From: Aureisphaera galaxeae
GTDB taxonomy: Bacteria; Bacteroidota; Bacteroidia; Flavobacteriales; Flavobacteriaceae
NCBI RefSeq assembly: GCF_028561275.1
Contig: NZ_JAQQTF010000007.1
Span: forward strand, 468,799-532,798
DNA length: 64,000 bases
Reading direction: 5' to 3'
Shown here: in pieces, positions 1 through 9,444 of the stretch
Numbering within the stretch: position 1 is the stretch's first letter
How the letters are laid out: each line of letters starts with the position of its first letter
Position numbers and translations under genes: made by a program
Notes under the pieces: generated by a model
Databases searched by the model: none
Seen by the model: the letters and a program-made list of their open reading frames with translations, nothing else
Told to the model about the DNA's origin: nothing

Positions 1-18
1 AGTTGATGCAACGATGTG

Positions 19-1236
19 TTATTGTTTGAGTACTTTCCCAGTGTACCATTGCTTGCCACTTTGGGTAAGGGTAAAGAAGTACTGTCCACTTTGCAAATCT
101 GAAACATCCAATGACCATTCCGCTTTTCCCTGTTCGAAAGCGGTATCCTTAATTTCCTTCACCTTTCGGCCCAATAGATCATACAATTGGAGGTCTATGG
201 TTTCCAAAGCGGATTCCGTAAACGCTTCAATGGTGAGCTGACCTTGCGTCGGGTTGGGAAATACGGTGATCTTAAGTTGAGGAGGGACAACATCGTTCAC
301 CGATAGCACAGAATTCACGCCTTTAATAAGACGTATTACCTGTGGATTTAAAGGTCCGTTAGGCACATTGGTGAGCGGAATGGCACTGTTTATATAAATG
401 GAATCTCCCGTTTGTGTAATGGCCACCCCATTGGGTCTCGAAAAACTGGCCACTGCAGCATCTCCATCGTCATTGCCACGCACTCCACTTCCGGCCAACC
501 AATGCAGTTGCGAAGAATCGTCCAATCGCAAGTAGTAAATGGTGTTAGAACCATGACTCGCAATGAACAAAGTTCGTGTGGGTTCGTAATACTCCAAGTG
601 CCCGTTGCTGGGTCCCGAAGTACTGCCTCCCGGCGTAACGTTAATTAGTGTCGTTTCACCCGTTGGCGTGATCTTAATGATGTTTCCATTGGAGAAATTG
701 GAAACGTATAGATTATCGTCTTCATCTACCGTAATGCCATTGGGACATTGAAAAATAGCACCTGAAGCAAATAAGGTGGAAACGCCTGCTGGAGTTACTT
801 TTCGTATGGTATTGTTTCCGCAATTACAGACGAAAAAATTGTCATTGCTGTCGAAAGCAATACCTACAGGGTTTACAATTCCCGTACTGGTTACAAAGGT
901 GCGCACACCGTTTACGATCTTGTAAATGGCACTGGCCCCTATATCCGATTGAAATAACACGCCATTACTGTCGAAATCATTTCCGGAAGCACCTACAAAC
1001 CCTGTGGAATAAAGCGAAAGGTTAAAGTCTGTATCCATGCTCCAAATATCATTGGGCTGTCCGTCGGGATCCGATACGGAAAGGAAATCCCCGAAATCGG
1101 CTATGATCAAATTTCCATCACTGTCAAAGGACAGACCACCACTTCCTTTCATTTCAGGAGTGACGGTGCTTACCGTTACCTGAGCGAGGAGGCCGGCCGA
1201 AATTGCCAGCATTCCCCATACCAAATATGTTCTCAT
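19..1236 (-). CDS. NHL-repeat beta-propeller protein with T9SS C-terminal sorting domain
   Basis: The 405-residue product starts with a short signal peptide (Met1 to about Gln19, ending in LLAQ). Repeated blade-like segments follow over about residues 30-300, with motifs such as GIAFDSNDNFFVCNCGNN and GITVDEDDNLYVSNF, typical of NHL/SMP-30-like propellers. The last ~80 residues form a type A T9SS sorting domain (VFPNPTQGQLTIEA, then YDLLGRKV, ending in GKVLKQ). It is therefore predicted to cross the outer membrane through T9SS and be released or anchored on the cell surface. It lies 6 bp downstream of the other T9SS propeller gene on the same strand, so the two are probably co-transcribed. 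Substrate is unknown; NHL propellers usually bind proteins or ligands. The family call is firm, the function is not. Confidence 0.85.
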   Translation of the reverse strand: MRTYLVWGMLAISAGLLAQVTVSTVTPEMKGSGGLSFDSDGNLIIADFGDFLSVSDPDGQPNDIWSMDTDFNLSLYSTGFVGASGNDFDSNGVLFQSDIGASAIYKIVNGVRTFVTSTGIVNPVGIAFDSNDNFFVCNCGNNTIRKVTPAGVSTLFASGAIFQCPNGITVDEDDNLYVSNFSNGNIIKITPTGETTLINVTPGGSTSGPSNGHLEYYEPTRTLFIASHGSNTIYYLRLDDSSQLHWLAGSGVRGNDDGDAAVASFSRPNGVAITQTGDSIYINSAIPLTNVPNGPLNPQVIRLIKGVNSVLSVNDVVPPQLKITVFPNPTQGQLTIEAFTESALETIDLQLYDLLGRKVKEIKDTAFEQGKAEWSLDVSDLQSGQYFFTLTQSGKQWYTGKVLKQ

Positions 1237-1242
1237 GACTTC

Positions 1243-3864
1243 CTAGTTTTTAATGAACTGTTGGGTAGTCACGGCACCATTTTGACTCAGTCGAGCCAGA
1301 TAAATACCAGCAGCTAATGAGGAGACGTCCAAGGACAATTCATTAGCACTTAGGCTTGCCCCTTCAGAAGTTACAGAGATTATCTTTTGTCCCGAAACGG
1401 AGAAAATATCGATCGAAAAATCACTTTCACCCAAGCGTTGGGACGAAAGGGTAATGGAAGTGTTTGCAGGATTCGGATACAGTGTCAATTCAGTATTCAA
1501 TTTATCAAAATCTTCAACTGCCAAAGGATCATTTACATACGATCGTTGCCAAATACCGTGACCATGGGTAGCAATCCGCACCATTCGGTTAGAAGGGGAA
1601 TCGTTGAGGTCGTAAATCATCACGGCTTCGGGTAACTCTTCATTAAAGGTTTCCCAAGAAGCACCACCATCACTGGAATAGTATACTCCTAGATCGTTGC
1701 CCAAATAGACATCATCGGGATTCAGCGGATCAATTAAAATCGTGTTGGCTGGGACATCGGGAATCATACCATTATCGATCGATGTCCAAGTGGCACCGGC
1801 GTCTACGGTTTTATAAACATGATCGGTTCCAAATCCAGAGAATACGGCATAGAGAATATCTTCGTTGGTAGGGTCGAATTCAATATCCTTGCAAATTCTA
1901 TTGGGTAAGCCATTGACCAATTGGATAAAGGAGGCACCACCATCGGTTGTCTTAAAAATTTTAGCTCCAGCGGGTCCATTGGTAGGATCCGGTGAAGTAG
2001 TTACGTAGACCAAATCGGGATCGTTGGGCGAAATGGCAATTTTCATAATGGGGAAGACATCCACCGCTGTTGAGGAGGTAGCCACCCATGAACCAGGAAT
2101 GACCGCACCATCGGTTGCCTTGTACAGAAAGGTTGCCCCTGCATACAGAATGTTAGGGTCACTCGGAGCAATTTCGAAAGGCGCGGAGAAGGCAGGGAAA
2201 TCCCCGGAAACCAGATTAGGGGAAATATTGGAAAAACCGGCCCCATTGTTGGGCGATCTTCGCAATACCAATCCTTGAGACGAGCCATATACGATGTCAT
2301 CGTCCTCCTGATTTACGGAAGCATTCATTCCATCACCGCCTAATACGCGCCACCAAGAAGGTTCCCCACGATAAATGTAGGAAGCATTGTCCTGGGCTCC
2401 AGCAATGAGGAAGTTAGGGTCCGTGGTCGAACTTCCCATATCTGCATAGTACTGTGTGGTTTGCAGCCCACCGTTAAGAGTGGTAAAGGGTACGGAACCA
2501 TCATCCGAAATGAATACCCCACCATCGGTGGCATAGAAAACCTTGTTGTTGATAGGATGGTAGTACACCCCATGAATATCGGAATGCACATAGTTATCGG
2601 CTCCTTCAGGAATCTCTACAGACACTTGGCCCAAGGTCCAGGAGTTGGTCGATTGCTGATTAAAATTAACACCTCCATCGGTCGATTTCCATGCCGATAC
2701 GCCTACGTATTGTATTTCGGAAGTATTGTTAGGGTTAATTGCAAAATCATGTGAATACCATCCTTGAAACTGTGCGATATTTTGATTGTTGAGTAAGGTC
2801 CAAGTATTTCCGGCGTCGTTGGATACAAATACACCCGCTGGAGTAGTAGCTCCCGTATTGAACCAGCCTACTTGGGTGCTGGCGTAAAGCGTATTGGGAT
2901 TGGTAGGGTCCAAAAGCAATTTCGCATTTCCGGACCAAGCGGTAATCAATCCTGGGTCGAGCAATTCGTTAAAGGTGGTTCCTCCATCGGTGGATTTAAA
3001 AATTCCACTAAGGTTGGGATCCAAACCATAGTTGAAGTTACCATGGGACACATAAATAATGTCACCGTTGGTAGGATCAATTTCAATGTCGATACAGTTG
3101 GTCAAAGCAAAGATAAGTGTCCAAGTGTCGCCCCCATCGGAACTTTTGTAGACCCCATCGGTAGCCGCTGCATAGACCTCTTGGGAGTTTTGTGGATTGT
3201 ACACCACGTCTTGAATTCCCTTAATGTCTTCTTGGTTAAACTGTAGGACATGGTTCCAAGTGAGTCCACCATCGGTGGTTTTCAGGATTCCGATTCCGTA
3301 GGTTCCTCGAGTAAGACGGTTTACGGTGCCGGGTTCTGCAAATCCAACACCATAGGTTTCCCCTGTACCAATAATGATGGTATCGGGATCGTTGCTATCT
3401 ATGGCAATGGCGGCTACGCCCAAAACGGGAAATCCTGTAGGAATGTATTCCCAAGCATCCTGACCAAAGCCTTGGGTGGTGGTTTTCCAAAGTCCGCCAC
3501 TGGCCGATCCTGCGTAGATGATGTCTTCGTCGGTGGGATGGAAAGCCAAGCACAACGTACGTCCACCAATGTTAATGGGGCCCAAACTGGACCACTCTCC
3601 CGGAACATTTCGGGAGGCATTGGCTTCCATAAGCTGTTTGGCCTTGTAGGCATCTGCATATTTGGAAATAGGAACCGTGGTGCCGGGATAAGCGCGTTCG
3701 AAAGCCCAGTTTTGTAGGGCGATCCCCGCTCCCGAGGTTCTCATCGTCTCGGCCTCTGGTTGTTGTACAGGTGCCGTAGAGTTCGGTGCATTAAAAAATG
3801 CGATAAGAGCAATAGTAGTTACTATGGCTCCCAAGGTGATTGAAGTAATTTTTTTCTTTTTCAT
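1243..3864 (-). CDS. VPS10/sortilin-like BNR-repeat exported protein with T9SS sorting domain
   Basis: The 873-residue product begins with a Lys-rich n-region (MKKKKI) and one hydrophobic stretch to about residue 25, a signal peptide. Many Asp-box/BNR-type motifs (STDGGTTF, SSDGGDTW, TTDGGLTW, SNDAGNTW, TVDAGATW) recur about every 50-60 residues, as in VPS10/sortilin or glycosidase-like propellers. The C-terminus (LYPNPANTSITLSS through QQFIKN) is a T9SS type A sorting domain. It is expected to be an extracellular or surface propeller of unknown ligand. It sits just upstream of the NHL-repeat T9SS gene. The 249-bp gap upstream is shared with a divergent AraC-type gene that could regulate it (inference from position only). 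Confidence 0.88.
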   Translation of the reverse strand: MKKKKITSITLGAIVTTIALIAFFNAPNSTAPVQQPEAETMRTSGAGIALQNWAFERAYPGTTVPISKYADAYKAKQLMEANASRNVPGEWSSLGPINIGGRTLCLAFHPTDEDIIYAGSASGGLWKTTTQGFGQDAWEYIPTGFPVLGVAAIAIDSNDPDTIIIGTGETYGVGFAEPGTVNRLTRGTYGIGILKTTDGGLTWNHVLQFNQEDIKGIQDVVYNPQNSQEVYAAATDGVYKSSDGGDTWTLIFALTNCIDIEIDPTNGDIIYVSHGNFNYGLDPNLSGIFKSTDGGTTFNELLDPGLITAWSGNAKLLLDPTNPNTLYASTQVGWFNTGATTPAGVFVSNDAGNTWTLLNNQNIAQFQGWYSHDFAINPNNTSEIQYVGVSAWKSTDGGVNFNQQSTNSWTLGQVSVEIPEGADNYVHSDIHGVYYHPINNKVFYATDGGVFISDDGSVPFTTLNGGLQTTQYYADMGSSTTDPNFLIAGAQDNASYIYRGEPSWWRVLGGDGMNASVNQEDDDIVYGSSQGLVLRRSPNNGAGFSNISPNLVSGDFPAFSAPFEIAPSDPNILYAGATFLYKATDGAVIPGSWVATSSTAVDVFPIMKIAISPNDPDLVYVTTSPDPTNGPAGAKIFKTTDGGASFIQLVNGLPNRICKDIEFDPTNEDILYAVFSGFGTDHVYKTVDAGATWTSIDNGMIPDVPANTILIDPLNPDDVYLGNDLGVYYSSDGGASWETFNEELPEAVMIYDLNDSPSNRMVRIATHGHGIWQRSYVNDPLAVEDFDKLNTELTLYPNPANTSITLSSQRLGESDFSIDIFSVSGQKIISVTSEGASLSANELSLDVSSLAAGIYLARLSQNGAVTTQQFIKN

Positions 3865-4113
3865 AGAAATGGTTTTCGGTTGCCAAAATCGGAAATGTAC
3901 TCAATGCCATGAGTAAGATGAAATTTGAAGCCTCGTAGTTTATAAAGGAAGGGGTGAAATTGTTCCTTACGACGAGTATTCTATTTCAATCTCACTATAT
4001 TTAACGAGTATGTGGACCAAGCAACGATGGTAATACCAATGATACGGAAATTGTGGAAGTCCTATTTGTCAAAAATTGCTATTTGTGCTTAAAGTCCTAT
4101 CTTGTTGAAAGCG

Positions 4114-5013
4114 ATGACAGGATTTACTGAAGAAATTATACGATTTAACGAACCGAAGTCGAGAAGTTTTTTTCCGGATCGATTTTCGAATGAAATCTAT
4201 TTTTCTAATGTGAACAACGATTATCGATTAAGTTATACCTCCAGTTTTTCTATTAAGTATGTGATTAAGGGTGAAGAGCGCTATGCTTTGGGTGGGGTTC
4301 CTTTTGCCATTAATGAAAATCAGTATCTGTTGGTGAATGACAAACAAGAGGTTGAAAATCGCGGTGCCAATGCTCAGGCGTTATCCATTTTCTTGGATCG
4401 GAGTGTGATTAATAACATCGTGGACAACCTCAACCTTTCGGAAAATTATTTGTTGGAACATCCCTTTTCGGAAAGACATACCCATATCAATTTTTTTGAG
4501 GCCCTCTATTCCCAAAACGATATTCTAGGGAAGTACTTGCATGCTTTTTATCTGCAGTCTGTGAATCAGCAGCATTTCGATATCAATGAAGAGATTTTCT
4601 ACGGAATTGGATTGAATTTGGTAACATCACAATTGAAGGTCGCCAAGCAAATGAGTCACATTAACAGTATCAAGTATGCGACCCGATGCGAATTGTTTAA
4701 GAGGGTTATGGTAGCTCGGGATTATATTGAGGACCATTTGGAAGATGGTTTCAGTTTGGATGTATTGGCTGAGGTAAGTCATTTGTCCAAATTTCACCTC
4801 ATTCGGGTATTCAAAGCGGTCTATCAAACTACTCCTTATAACTACTATTTGAATGCCAAAGTAAGAAGGTCCATTTTGTTGCTCAAAAACCAAGAATTGA
4901 GCCTGACCGAGATTGCTACACTATCCGGTTTTAATGATATTTATGCTTTTTCTAAACGATTTAAGGCCACATTGGGGGTGGCGCCTTTGGAATATCGTAA
5001 GACACTGAAATAA
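4114..5013 (+). CDS. AraC-family transcriptional regulator
   Basis: About 299 residues. The C-terminal ~100 residues carry two helix-turn-helix motifs of the AraC/XylS DNA-binding domain (SLDVLAEVSHLSKFHLIRVF and LTEIATLSGFNDIYAFSKRF), ending with the usual PLEYRKTLK. The N-terminal ~190 residues look like a cupin-type sensor domain without recognisable ligand residues. I chose the ATG at 4114 over an upstream TTG at 4102 because it starts MTGFTEEI directly and ATG is preferred. It is divergent from the T9SS propeller pair and 187 bp upstream of ssb. The DNA-binding call is firm; the signal and targets are unknown. Confidence 0.9.
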   Translation: MTGFTEEIIRFNEPKSRSFFPDRFSNEIYFSNVNNDYRLSYTSSFSIKYVIKGEERYALGGVPFAINENQYLLVNDKQEVENRGANAQALSIFLDRSVINNIVDNLNLSENYLLEHPFSERHTHINFFEALYSQNDILGKYLHAFYLQSVNQQHFDINEEIFYGIGLNLVTSQLKVAKQMSHINSIKYATRCELFKRVMVARDYIEDHLEDGFSLDVLAEVSHLSKFHLIRVFKAVYQTTPYNYYLNAKVRRSILLLKNQELSLTEIATLSGFNDIYAFSKRFKATLGVAPLEYRKTLK

Positions 5014-5200
5014 AGAATATTGGATATTTTTTATAGCCCCTTCTACTTAGTTATATCCATTTCCAAACGCTTACAAACGACTATAAACGACAGTAAGTGC
5101 GTAACAACCGACTTCAGTTTGGAGGCTGCCCCATATTTGCATTGTCGAACCGAGGGACGGTGAGATAGTATTAACTGTTTAATTATTAAAACTAGAAATT

Positions 5201-5533
5201 ATGAACGCACTTAGAAACAAAGTACAGTTGATTGGAAGATTAGGACAAGAACCAGAAATCATCATATTCGAAGATGGTAACAAAATGGCAAAGTTCCCTT
5301 TGGCTACGGACGATAGTTACAAGGACAAGGACGGCCAAAAAGTAGAGCGCACCTGCTGGCACAATGTGGTGGTACGCAATGGACTCGTAAATGTGGTGGA
5401 GAACTATGTTGTAAAAGGACAGGAGATCGCCATAGAAGGAAAATTGACCAACCGCTCCTACGACGACAAGGACGGTAACAAACGATATATAACGGAAATT
5501 CTATGTAACGAGCTGTTAATGCTTAGTAAGTAG
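5201..5533 (+). CDS. ssb: Short single-stranded DNA-binding protein
   Basis: The 110-residue protein is essentially one OB fold (LRNKVQLIGRLGQEPEI, then KVERTCWHNVVV and VENYVVKGQEIAIEGKL), matching bacterial SSB. It lacks the flexible linker and acidic DDDLPF-type tail through which SSB recruits repair partners, so it is probably an accessory SSB rather than the main replication protein. A near-consensus -7 box (CATATTTG at 5132-5139) lies about 60 bp upstream, though no good -33 box sits at the usual spacing. It is followed by its own strong terminator. A relic of a second ssb 3' end with a similar terminator lies 3.8 kb downstream. Confidence 0.93.
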   Translation: MNALRNKVQLIGRLGQEPEIIIFEDGNKMAKFPLATDDSYKDKDGQKVERTCWHNVVVRNGLVNVVENYVVKGQEIAIEGKLTNRSYDDKDGNKRYITEILCNELLMLSK

Positions 5534-5555
5534 AATTTATTTTTGGAGGGAAGAA

Positions 5556-5592
5556 AAGACCTGGAGCAAGAGGGAGGCTCCGGGTCTTTTTG
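5556..5592 (+). terminator. Rho-independent terminator of ssb
   Basis: A 12-bp stem (AAGACCTGGAGC with GCTCCGGGTCTT, one G-T wobble) is separated by a 9-nt loop and followed by a run of five T. It starts 23 bp after the ssb stop codon. Confidence 0.85.
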
Positions 5593-5673
5593 TATTTGAA
5601 GCCTTGCTACCAGCAGAATCAATTGGCAAAACTCCACAGTTTTAATATGTTCTTTAGGCTAGAATAGCTGTAT

Positions 5674-7530
5674 TTACCATCTTGCATTGGTTCCTCTAAT
5701 ATCATAATGGACAAAACTACCGTAGACTCCAACACCACCCGCTTTTATTCTTCCGTCGGAAATGAGCTTTAAAATTTTACGATGTAATTCACTCACTTTG
5801 ACTTTTTGTGGAACTAAATCTGCTGCGATACCATACATATGAAAACTTCCTTCCGCCTTCCCCCTAGTAGTTGCATTATGCTCTGGAGATCTATAGCCAG
5901 AAGAGACTCGGATGCCCTTCACTTCATCAGCAATGATTTCTAAATTTGTTATGCATTCTGAGGTATTTCCAAAGTAATTCTCAGGCACCGTATATCCTTT
6001 TATATCTGTGAGCATACGATCTATTCCTATAAGATTTGAATTATTACTTTTTGGGAAACTTGATTTTTTTGATAAGACATCAAAGTCACGGATAATTTTT
6101 GTTTTATCACTCAGTGCTTTGTTTAATCTTTTTATCGTTTCACCATTTCGTGAGATTTTTCCATCCGGTTTTAGCCCAAAATAATGTTGAAACGCGTGAA
6201 TAGCAGTAATCGTTTCTTTACCTAGCGATTTTGGTTCTGCTTTTAACTTTCTTCTACCATTACTTTCGTAATAATAGAAGCGGATAGTACCATTTACCTT
6301 GATATCGAACCCTAAACTATTTAACCCTCGCTGTACTTTCTTTACATCTTCTTTGGTATTTGCATAGTTATCGGAAAAACCCACATTACCACTTAGACGA
6401 ATTTCATCGTTCAAGAAATGCTCTTCTGTTTCTTTGAAATCTGAGGAGGACTGGTCACTTCTTTCATCCAAATCTACATAATCACCGAAGATCCATTTCT
6501 TTTCCCCAATACGATACCAACCATTGTCCAATTCTAAAATCTCAACTTTGGTTCCTCTTGGCAATGACTTCCCATTTACTTCAAAATCCAATCCGGGCCC
6601 GCTGCGTACTCTTAGGCTCGAAGCGGTAACTACACCTGTAGCATCAAAAAGATCGTTTATGAAATCATTAATTGTTTCAAAGAAACTAGAACTTGTACTC
6701 TCGTTTGTTGCGTTGGGAACATCTGGATTAAATAGAATAGCTTCAAAAACTTGAGCTTTGAGTGCAATGCGTCTTGCATTCCTGAGTCTGGAATTGGTAT
6801 TTAGCCAATTGCTTTTAGATTTTAGGGTAGGCTCCGTAATAAGATTATAATCCGGTCTTACAGATAATTCGCTACTTTGTGAATTGATAGTTTTAATCAT
6901 GTGTTTGGCATACCCAGAACCTGCAAAAAACAGAGCGACCCAAACCCGTTTTGCTTCTATGCTAAGCTGATCGAAACCGCTAATCTCCTCACGCATACGT
7001 TTGTGGGAAAAGGCAATCATGGAAAATGCCGAAAAAGTGAAATCCTTAACTTGGATTCTCGCGGGGCGTTGTGATGTTTTGCCTGATTTAAATTCTGAGG
7101 GATTTACCGAACTAAATACAATATTGGCATCATTAAAGTTTTTAACATGAAATGATTTCTGCCCACCGCTCAACATAAAATCAAAACCGGCAATACCATC
7201 TTTATGTACATCTGCACCTGACGTTACATATTTTCGATCTATTTGCCCTTTTATAATGCTTGTATAAAACCTATAATTTAACGGGCCTGTTTCCCTGGAA
7301 AATATAGCAAACACCAAGCCTGTATCTCGCGACATTTTGTATTTGAATATGTCAGTCTTTACCAGTTTTTCTTCTGTGTATTGCCAAATATTACCAAATG
7401 CACTTCCATTAAAAAAATCGGCTTTTTTTATGGCATTATTTACATTGAGCACTTGGTTGCTCAGATCATCTTTCGTAAGACCATACTCTTTATAGGTGGT
7501 GTCTATTATGTTTTGAATTTTCGTTTTCAT
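5674..7530 (-). CDS. Multidomain cell-wall hydrolase: unknown N-domain, SH3b, PG-binding-like, M15-type peptidase
   Basis: The 618-residue product has no signal peptide or membrane segment. Residues ~1-280 are not recognisable. Residues ~295-355 form a bacterial SH3 domain (ASSLRVRSGPGLDFEVNGKS, then GWYRIGEKKWIFGDYVDL). Residues ~390-475 look like a peptidoglycan-binding repeat (VQRGLNSLGFDIKVNG, AIHAFQHYFGLKPDGKIS). Residues ~510-618 resemble the M15A/YcbK D-Ala-D-Ala carboxypeptidase fold with its metal-site pattern (SSGYRSPEHN, then SFHMYGIAADL and VHYDIRG). The architecture is endolysin-like, suggesting cell-wall cutting, perhaps of competitors or prey, after export by a non-Sec route. 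The next gene upstream (44 bp away, same strand) is an unrecognised Ser-rich protein, probably a partner. No phage genes are nearby. Confidence 0.8.
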   Translation of the reverse strand: MKTKIQNIIDTTYKEYGLTKDDLSNQVLNVNNAIKKADFFNGSAFGNIWQYTEEKLVKTDIFKYKMSRDTGLVFAIFSRETGPLNYRFYTSIIKGQIDRKYVTSGADVHKDGIAGFDFMLSGGQKSFHVKNFNDANIVFSSVNPSEFKSGKTSQRPARIQVKDFTFSAFSMIAFSHKRMREEISGFDQLSIEAKRVWVALFFAGSGYAKHMIKTINSQSSELSVRPDYNLITEPTLKSKSNWLNTNSRLRNARRIALKAQVFEAILFNPDVPNATNESTSSSFFETINDFINDLFDATGVVTASSLRVRSGPGLDFEVNGKSLPRGTKVEILELDNGWYRIGEKKWIFGDYVDLDERSDQSSSDFKETEEHFLNDEIRLSGNVGFSDNYANTKEDVKKVQRGLNSLGFDIKVNGTIRFYYYESNGRRKLKAEPKSLGKETITAIHAFQHYFGLKPDGKISRNGETIKRLNKALSDKTKIIRDFDVLSKKSSFPKSNNSNLIGIDRMLTDIKGYTVPENYFGNTSECITNLEIIADEVKGIRVSSGYRSPEHNATTRGKAEGSFHMYGIAADLVPQKVKVSELHRKILKLISDGRIKAGGVGVYGSFVHYDIRGTNARW

Positions 7531-7574
7531 CTATCAAATTTTTTATGAATAGAAAAGGATTAAGAATTGGGGGT

Positions 7575-9188
7575 TTATGAATTGTTCATACCGTTGTTTG
7601 CATACGCTAAGGCATCATTGGTAAGTTTTGCTTTTCGAATGTTTTCATTTTGAAGCATGCTGTTATAATCATCAATTGCTTTTCCTCTACCCAGAAAGGC
7701 ATCGACCAGAACACCATCTGTTCTCATTACGATTTTATTGACATTTAGAATGACCCCTTTTACTTTTATATGTTCTGACCCAAGAACTGTGTCATGCATA
7801 TCTTTTTTAACTCTAAGAAATTCTATTTGTTCGGGTAGATCTAAATCTAATTCCGATATTTTGGAGGTGGGGAATTGTAGGCTCTTCTTTTCTACAAACT
7901 GTTTTGGCTGATCGACATAATTGAAAACATAGTACAGTTCTCTAATGATGTCGTTTTTAATGGCTGTTCTTTTTTCATCATCATTGACAAAGTAATCGTC
8001 TAAAAATCTATCTAACTCATATAAAGAATATTTTGGATATGGCCCACCGCTTTCGTTGTACAGGGAGATCTTTATATCTGTTAAATGGGTTACAGATATA
8101 AACTCCTGATTCATCTGCCTAAATGCTAGATTTAATGTGCTACTTAAATTAATATTCTGTATTTCTCTTTCTATTATTGATTCTTTACTCGTTTCGCTAC
8201 TCGTATTTGTGGATGTAGAGGTATTGATTTTTATATCTCTTTTTGAAGAAGCTCTTGAGGCGTGTTTAGAAAGTGCATTTGATACGTTTTTTGCAAACTC
8301 ATTACGAGCTGTTCTTGTTCCCCATTCTCCAGTTTTTCCATATTCCTGTGAAGAATTTGATTTTTTCTGAGAAGACCCACCACCGCCGGCCTTAACCAAG
8401 CCCCACAATACACCTGCATTACCCTGTCCACTTTTAGAAGTTTCGCTCTCACCACTAGTACTGGATTCTTCCGAATACATAATATCTACCTCCTCCTCAT
8501 TATGCTTAAGGGAACTTTCGCTCATTAAGCTATTTTGAAAATCACTTGCCGCTTCCTCACTGGTAGAATCCAAAATGCTTGACCCAGAATTCTGCTCCTC
8601 ACTTGTTAGGCTTTCTTTGTATGTTTTTATGGATATTTTTGTTTTTTCCCCGGGAAAAAGGGAAAAAGTTTTGATGACTTTACCTGCACCATAATTCCCC
8701 AAATAATTTGAGATTTGCACTCGTTCATAGAATAGTATTTTGGGTGAGATTTTTTCTTTTGGGGGTTTAATTTTTATGGCTTGTGTTTTTGCATAAAATC
8801 CATTGAAACTCTCCTTAGCCAACTTCAGGTATTTAACATTTATATTGGCTGAGGTGGTTTTATTTTGTTCTTTACTTGTGGTTCCAGTGTTCGTTCTTTT
8901 TTCTGCATTACTATTGTTCCCTGCAAGCTTCCGACCACCATTTTTTAAGACATATTCTTTTAATCTATCCTTTGCCGTGCTTTTATCACTTCTTACTGGG
9001 GGATTATGTTTTTTAGCCAGATTGGCTTCTAACTCACGTTTTGTTACATCATTTAAATAATCTTCATCTAAATCCACAGAAATGACATTGTAACCAACAT
9101 AGTTTGTAGATTCTGGCAAATTATAACTTAAAAGGGGTGCGCTATCACCGTCATTACCAAGTTGTATGAAAGAGGAATTCTTAGACAT
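7575..9188 (-). CDS. Unrecognised Ser-rich protein paired with the M15 peptidase gene
   Basis: I do not recognise this 537-residue family. There is no signal peptide or membrane helix. After a charged, low-complexity N-terminus (~1-130) comes a compact-looking segment (KILFYERVQISNYLGNYGAG, then SLFPGEKTKISIKTYKESLT). A long Ser/Thr/Gly/Glu-rich stretch follows (~195-330, including GGGGSS and many SS pairs). The C-terminal half has conserved-looking features (LNLAFRQMNQEF, VTHLTDIKISLYNE, then GRGKAIDDYN). Some architecture may be structural: a particle, adhesin-like or delivery protein for the adjacent peptidase, but that is inference from adjacency. The start ATG at 9188 follows a 184-bp AT-rich leader with an inverted repeat at 9290-9309. 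Confidence 0.7.
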   Translation of the reverse strand: MSKNSSFIQLGNDGDSAPLLSYNLPESTNYVGYNVISVDLDEDYLNDVTKRELEANLAKKHNPPVRSDKSTAKDRLKEYVLKNGGRKLAGNNSNAEKRTNTGTTSKEQNKTTSANINVKYLKLAKESFNGFYAKTQAIKIKPPKEKISPKILFYERVQISNYLGNYGAGKVIKTFSLFPGEKTKISIKTYKESLTSEEQNSGSSILDSTSEEAASDFQNSLMSESSLKHNEEEVDIMYSEESSTSGESETSKSGQGNAGVLWGLVKAGGGGSSQKKSNSSQEYGKTGEWGTRTARNEFAKNVSNALSKHASRASSKRDIKINTSTSTNTSSETSKESIIEREIQNINLSSTLNLAFRQMNQEFISVTHLTDIKISLYNESGGPYPKYSLYELDRFLDDYFVNDDEKRTAIKNDIIRELYYVFNYVDQPKQFVEKKSLQFPTSKISELDLDLPEQIEFLRVKKDMHDTVLGSEHIKVKGVILNVNKIVMRTDGVLVDAFLGRGKAIDDYNSMLQNENIRKAKLTNDALAYANNGMNNS

Positions 9189-9289
9189 AGTTTTTAATTT
9201 TTTGGTTAAACCGATCTTTTAAGGCTTCAGTATTTTGCAACAGACCAAAACTAAAAACTTCATTACCAGGCATATGTGGTTATTGTTCC

Positions 9290-9309
9290 AAACAATAGGA
9301 CTATTGTTT
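9290..9309. promoter_or_regulatory. Inverted repeat upstream of the Ser-rich protein gene
   Basis: AAACAATAG (9290-9298) and CTATTGTTT (9301-9309) form a perfect 9-bp inverted repeat with a 2-bp spacer, about 100 bp upstream of the gene starting at 9188. The short spacer suits a dimeric DNA-binding protein rather than an RNA hairpin. Operator role is inferred only from symmetry and position. Confidence 0.35.
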
Positions 9310-9365
9310 CAGAGCCCATAAACAAGGAGATGGTAGGATAGAATTATTTAGAAAAGGTAAAATAT

Positions 9366-9389
9366 GAGTTGCTAGTGCTTAGTAGGTAG
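9366..9389 (+). pseudogene. Relic of an ssb 3' end
   Basis: These bases read ELLVLSR then stop, against ELLMLSK then stop at the end of the intact ssb (5510-5533). The DNA just after also resembles the ssb 3' flank, including GGGAAGAA before a terminator. Nothing upstream of the first codon matches ssb, so only the tail survives. Together with the intact ssb it brackets the two-gene segment 5.6-9.2 kb, consistent with a duplication or an insertion that copied the ssb 3' end. Confidence 0.55.
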
Positions 9390-9414
9390 CGTTTGTTTTA
9401 GGTGGGAAGAAGGA

Positions 9415-9437
9415 CCTAGCTTCGGCTGGGCTTTTTG
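9415..9437 (+). terminator. Orphan terminator after the ssb relic
   Basis: CCTAGC and GCTGGG pair around a TTCG tetraloop and are followed by a T run. No intact plus-strand gene precedes it; it fits as the inherited terminator of the ssb relic, since it sits at the same distance from the stop as in the intact ssb. Confidence 0.7.
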
Positions 9438-9444
9438 TTTTAGG

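Noticed and set aside
3975..3990. 16-bp string AGTATTCTATTTCAAT repeated at 49246-49261, upstream of two exported-protein genes
   Set aside because: AT-rich and of a length expected by chance in a 64-kb window; spacing to the two genes differs.
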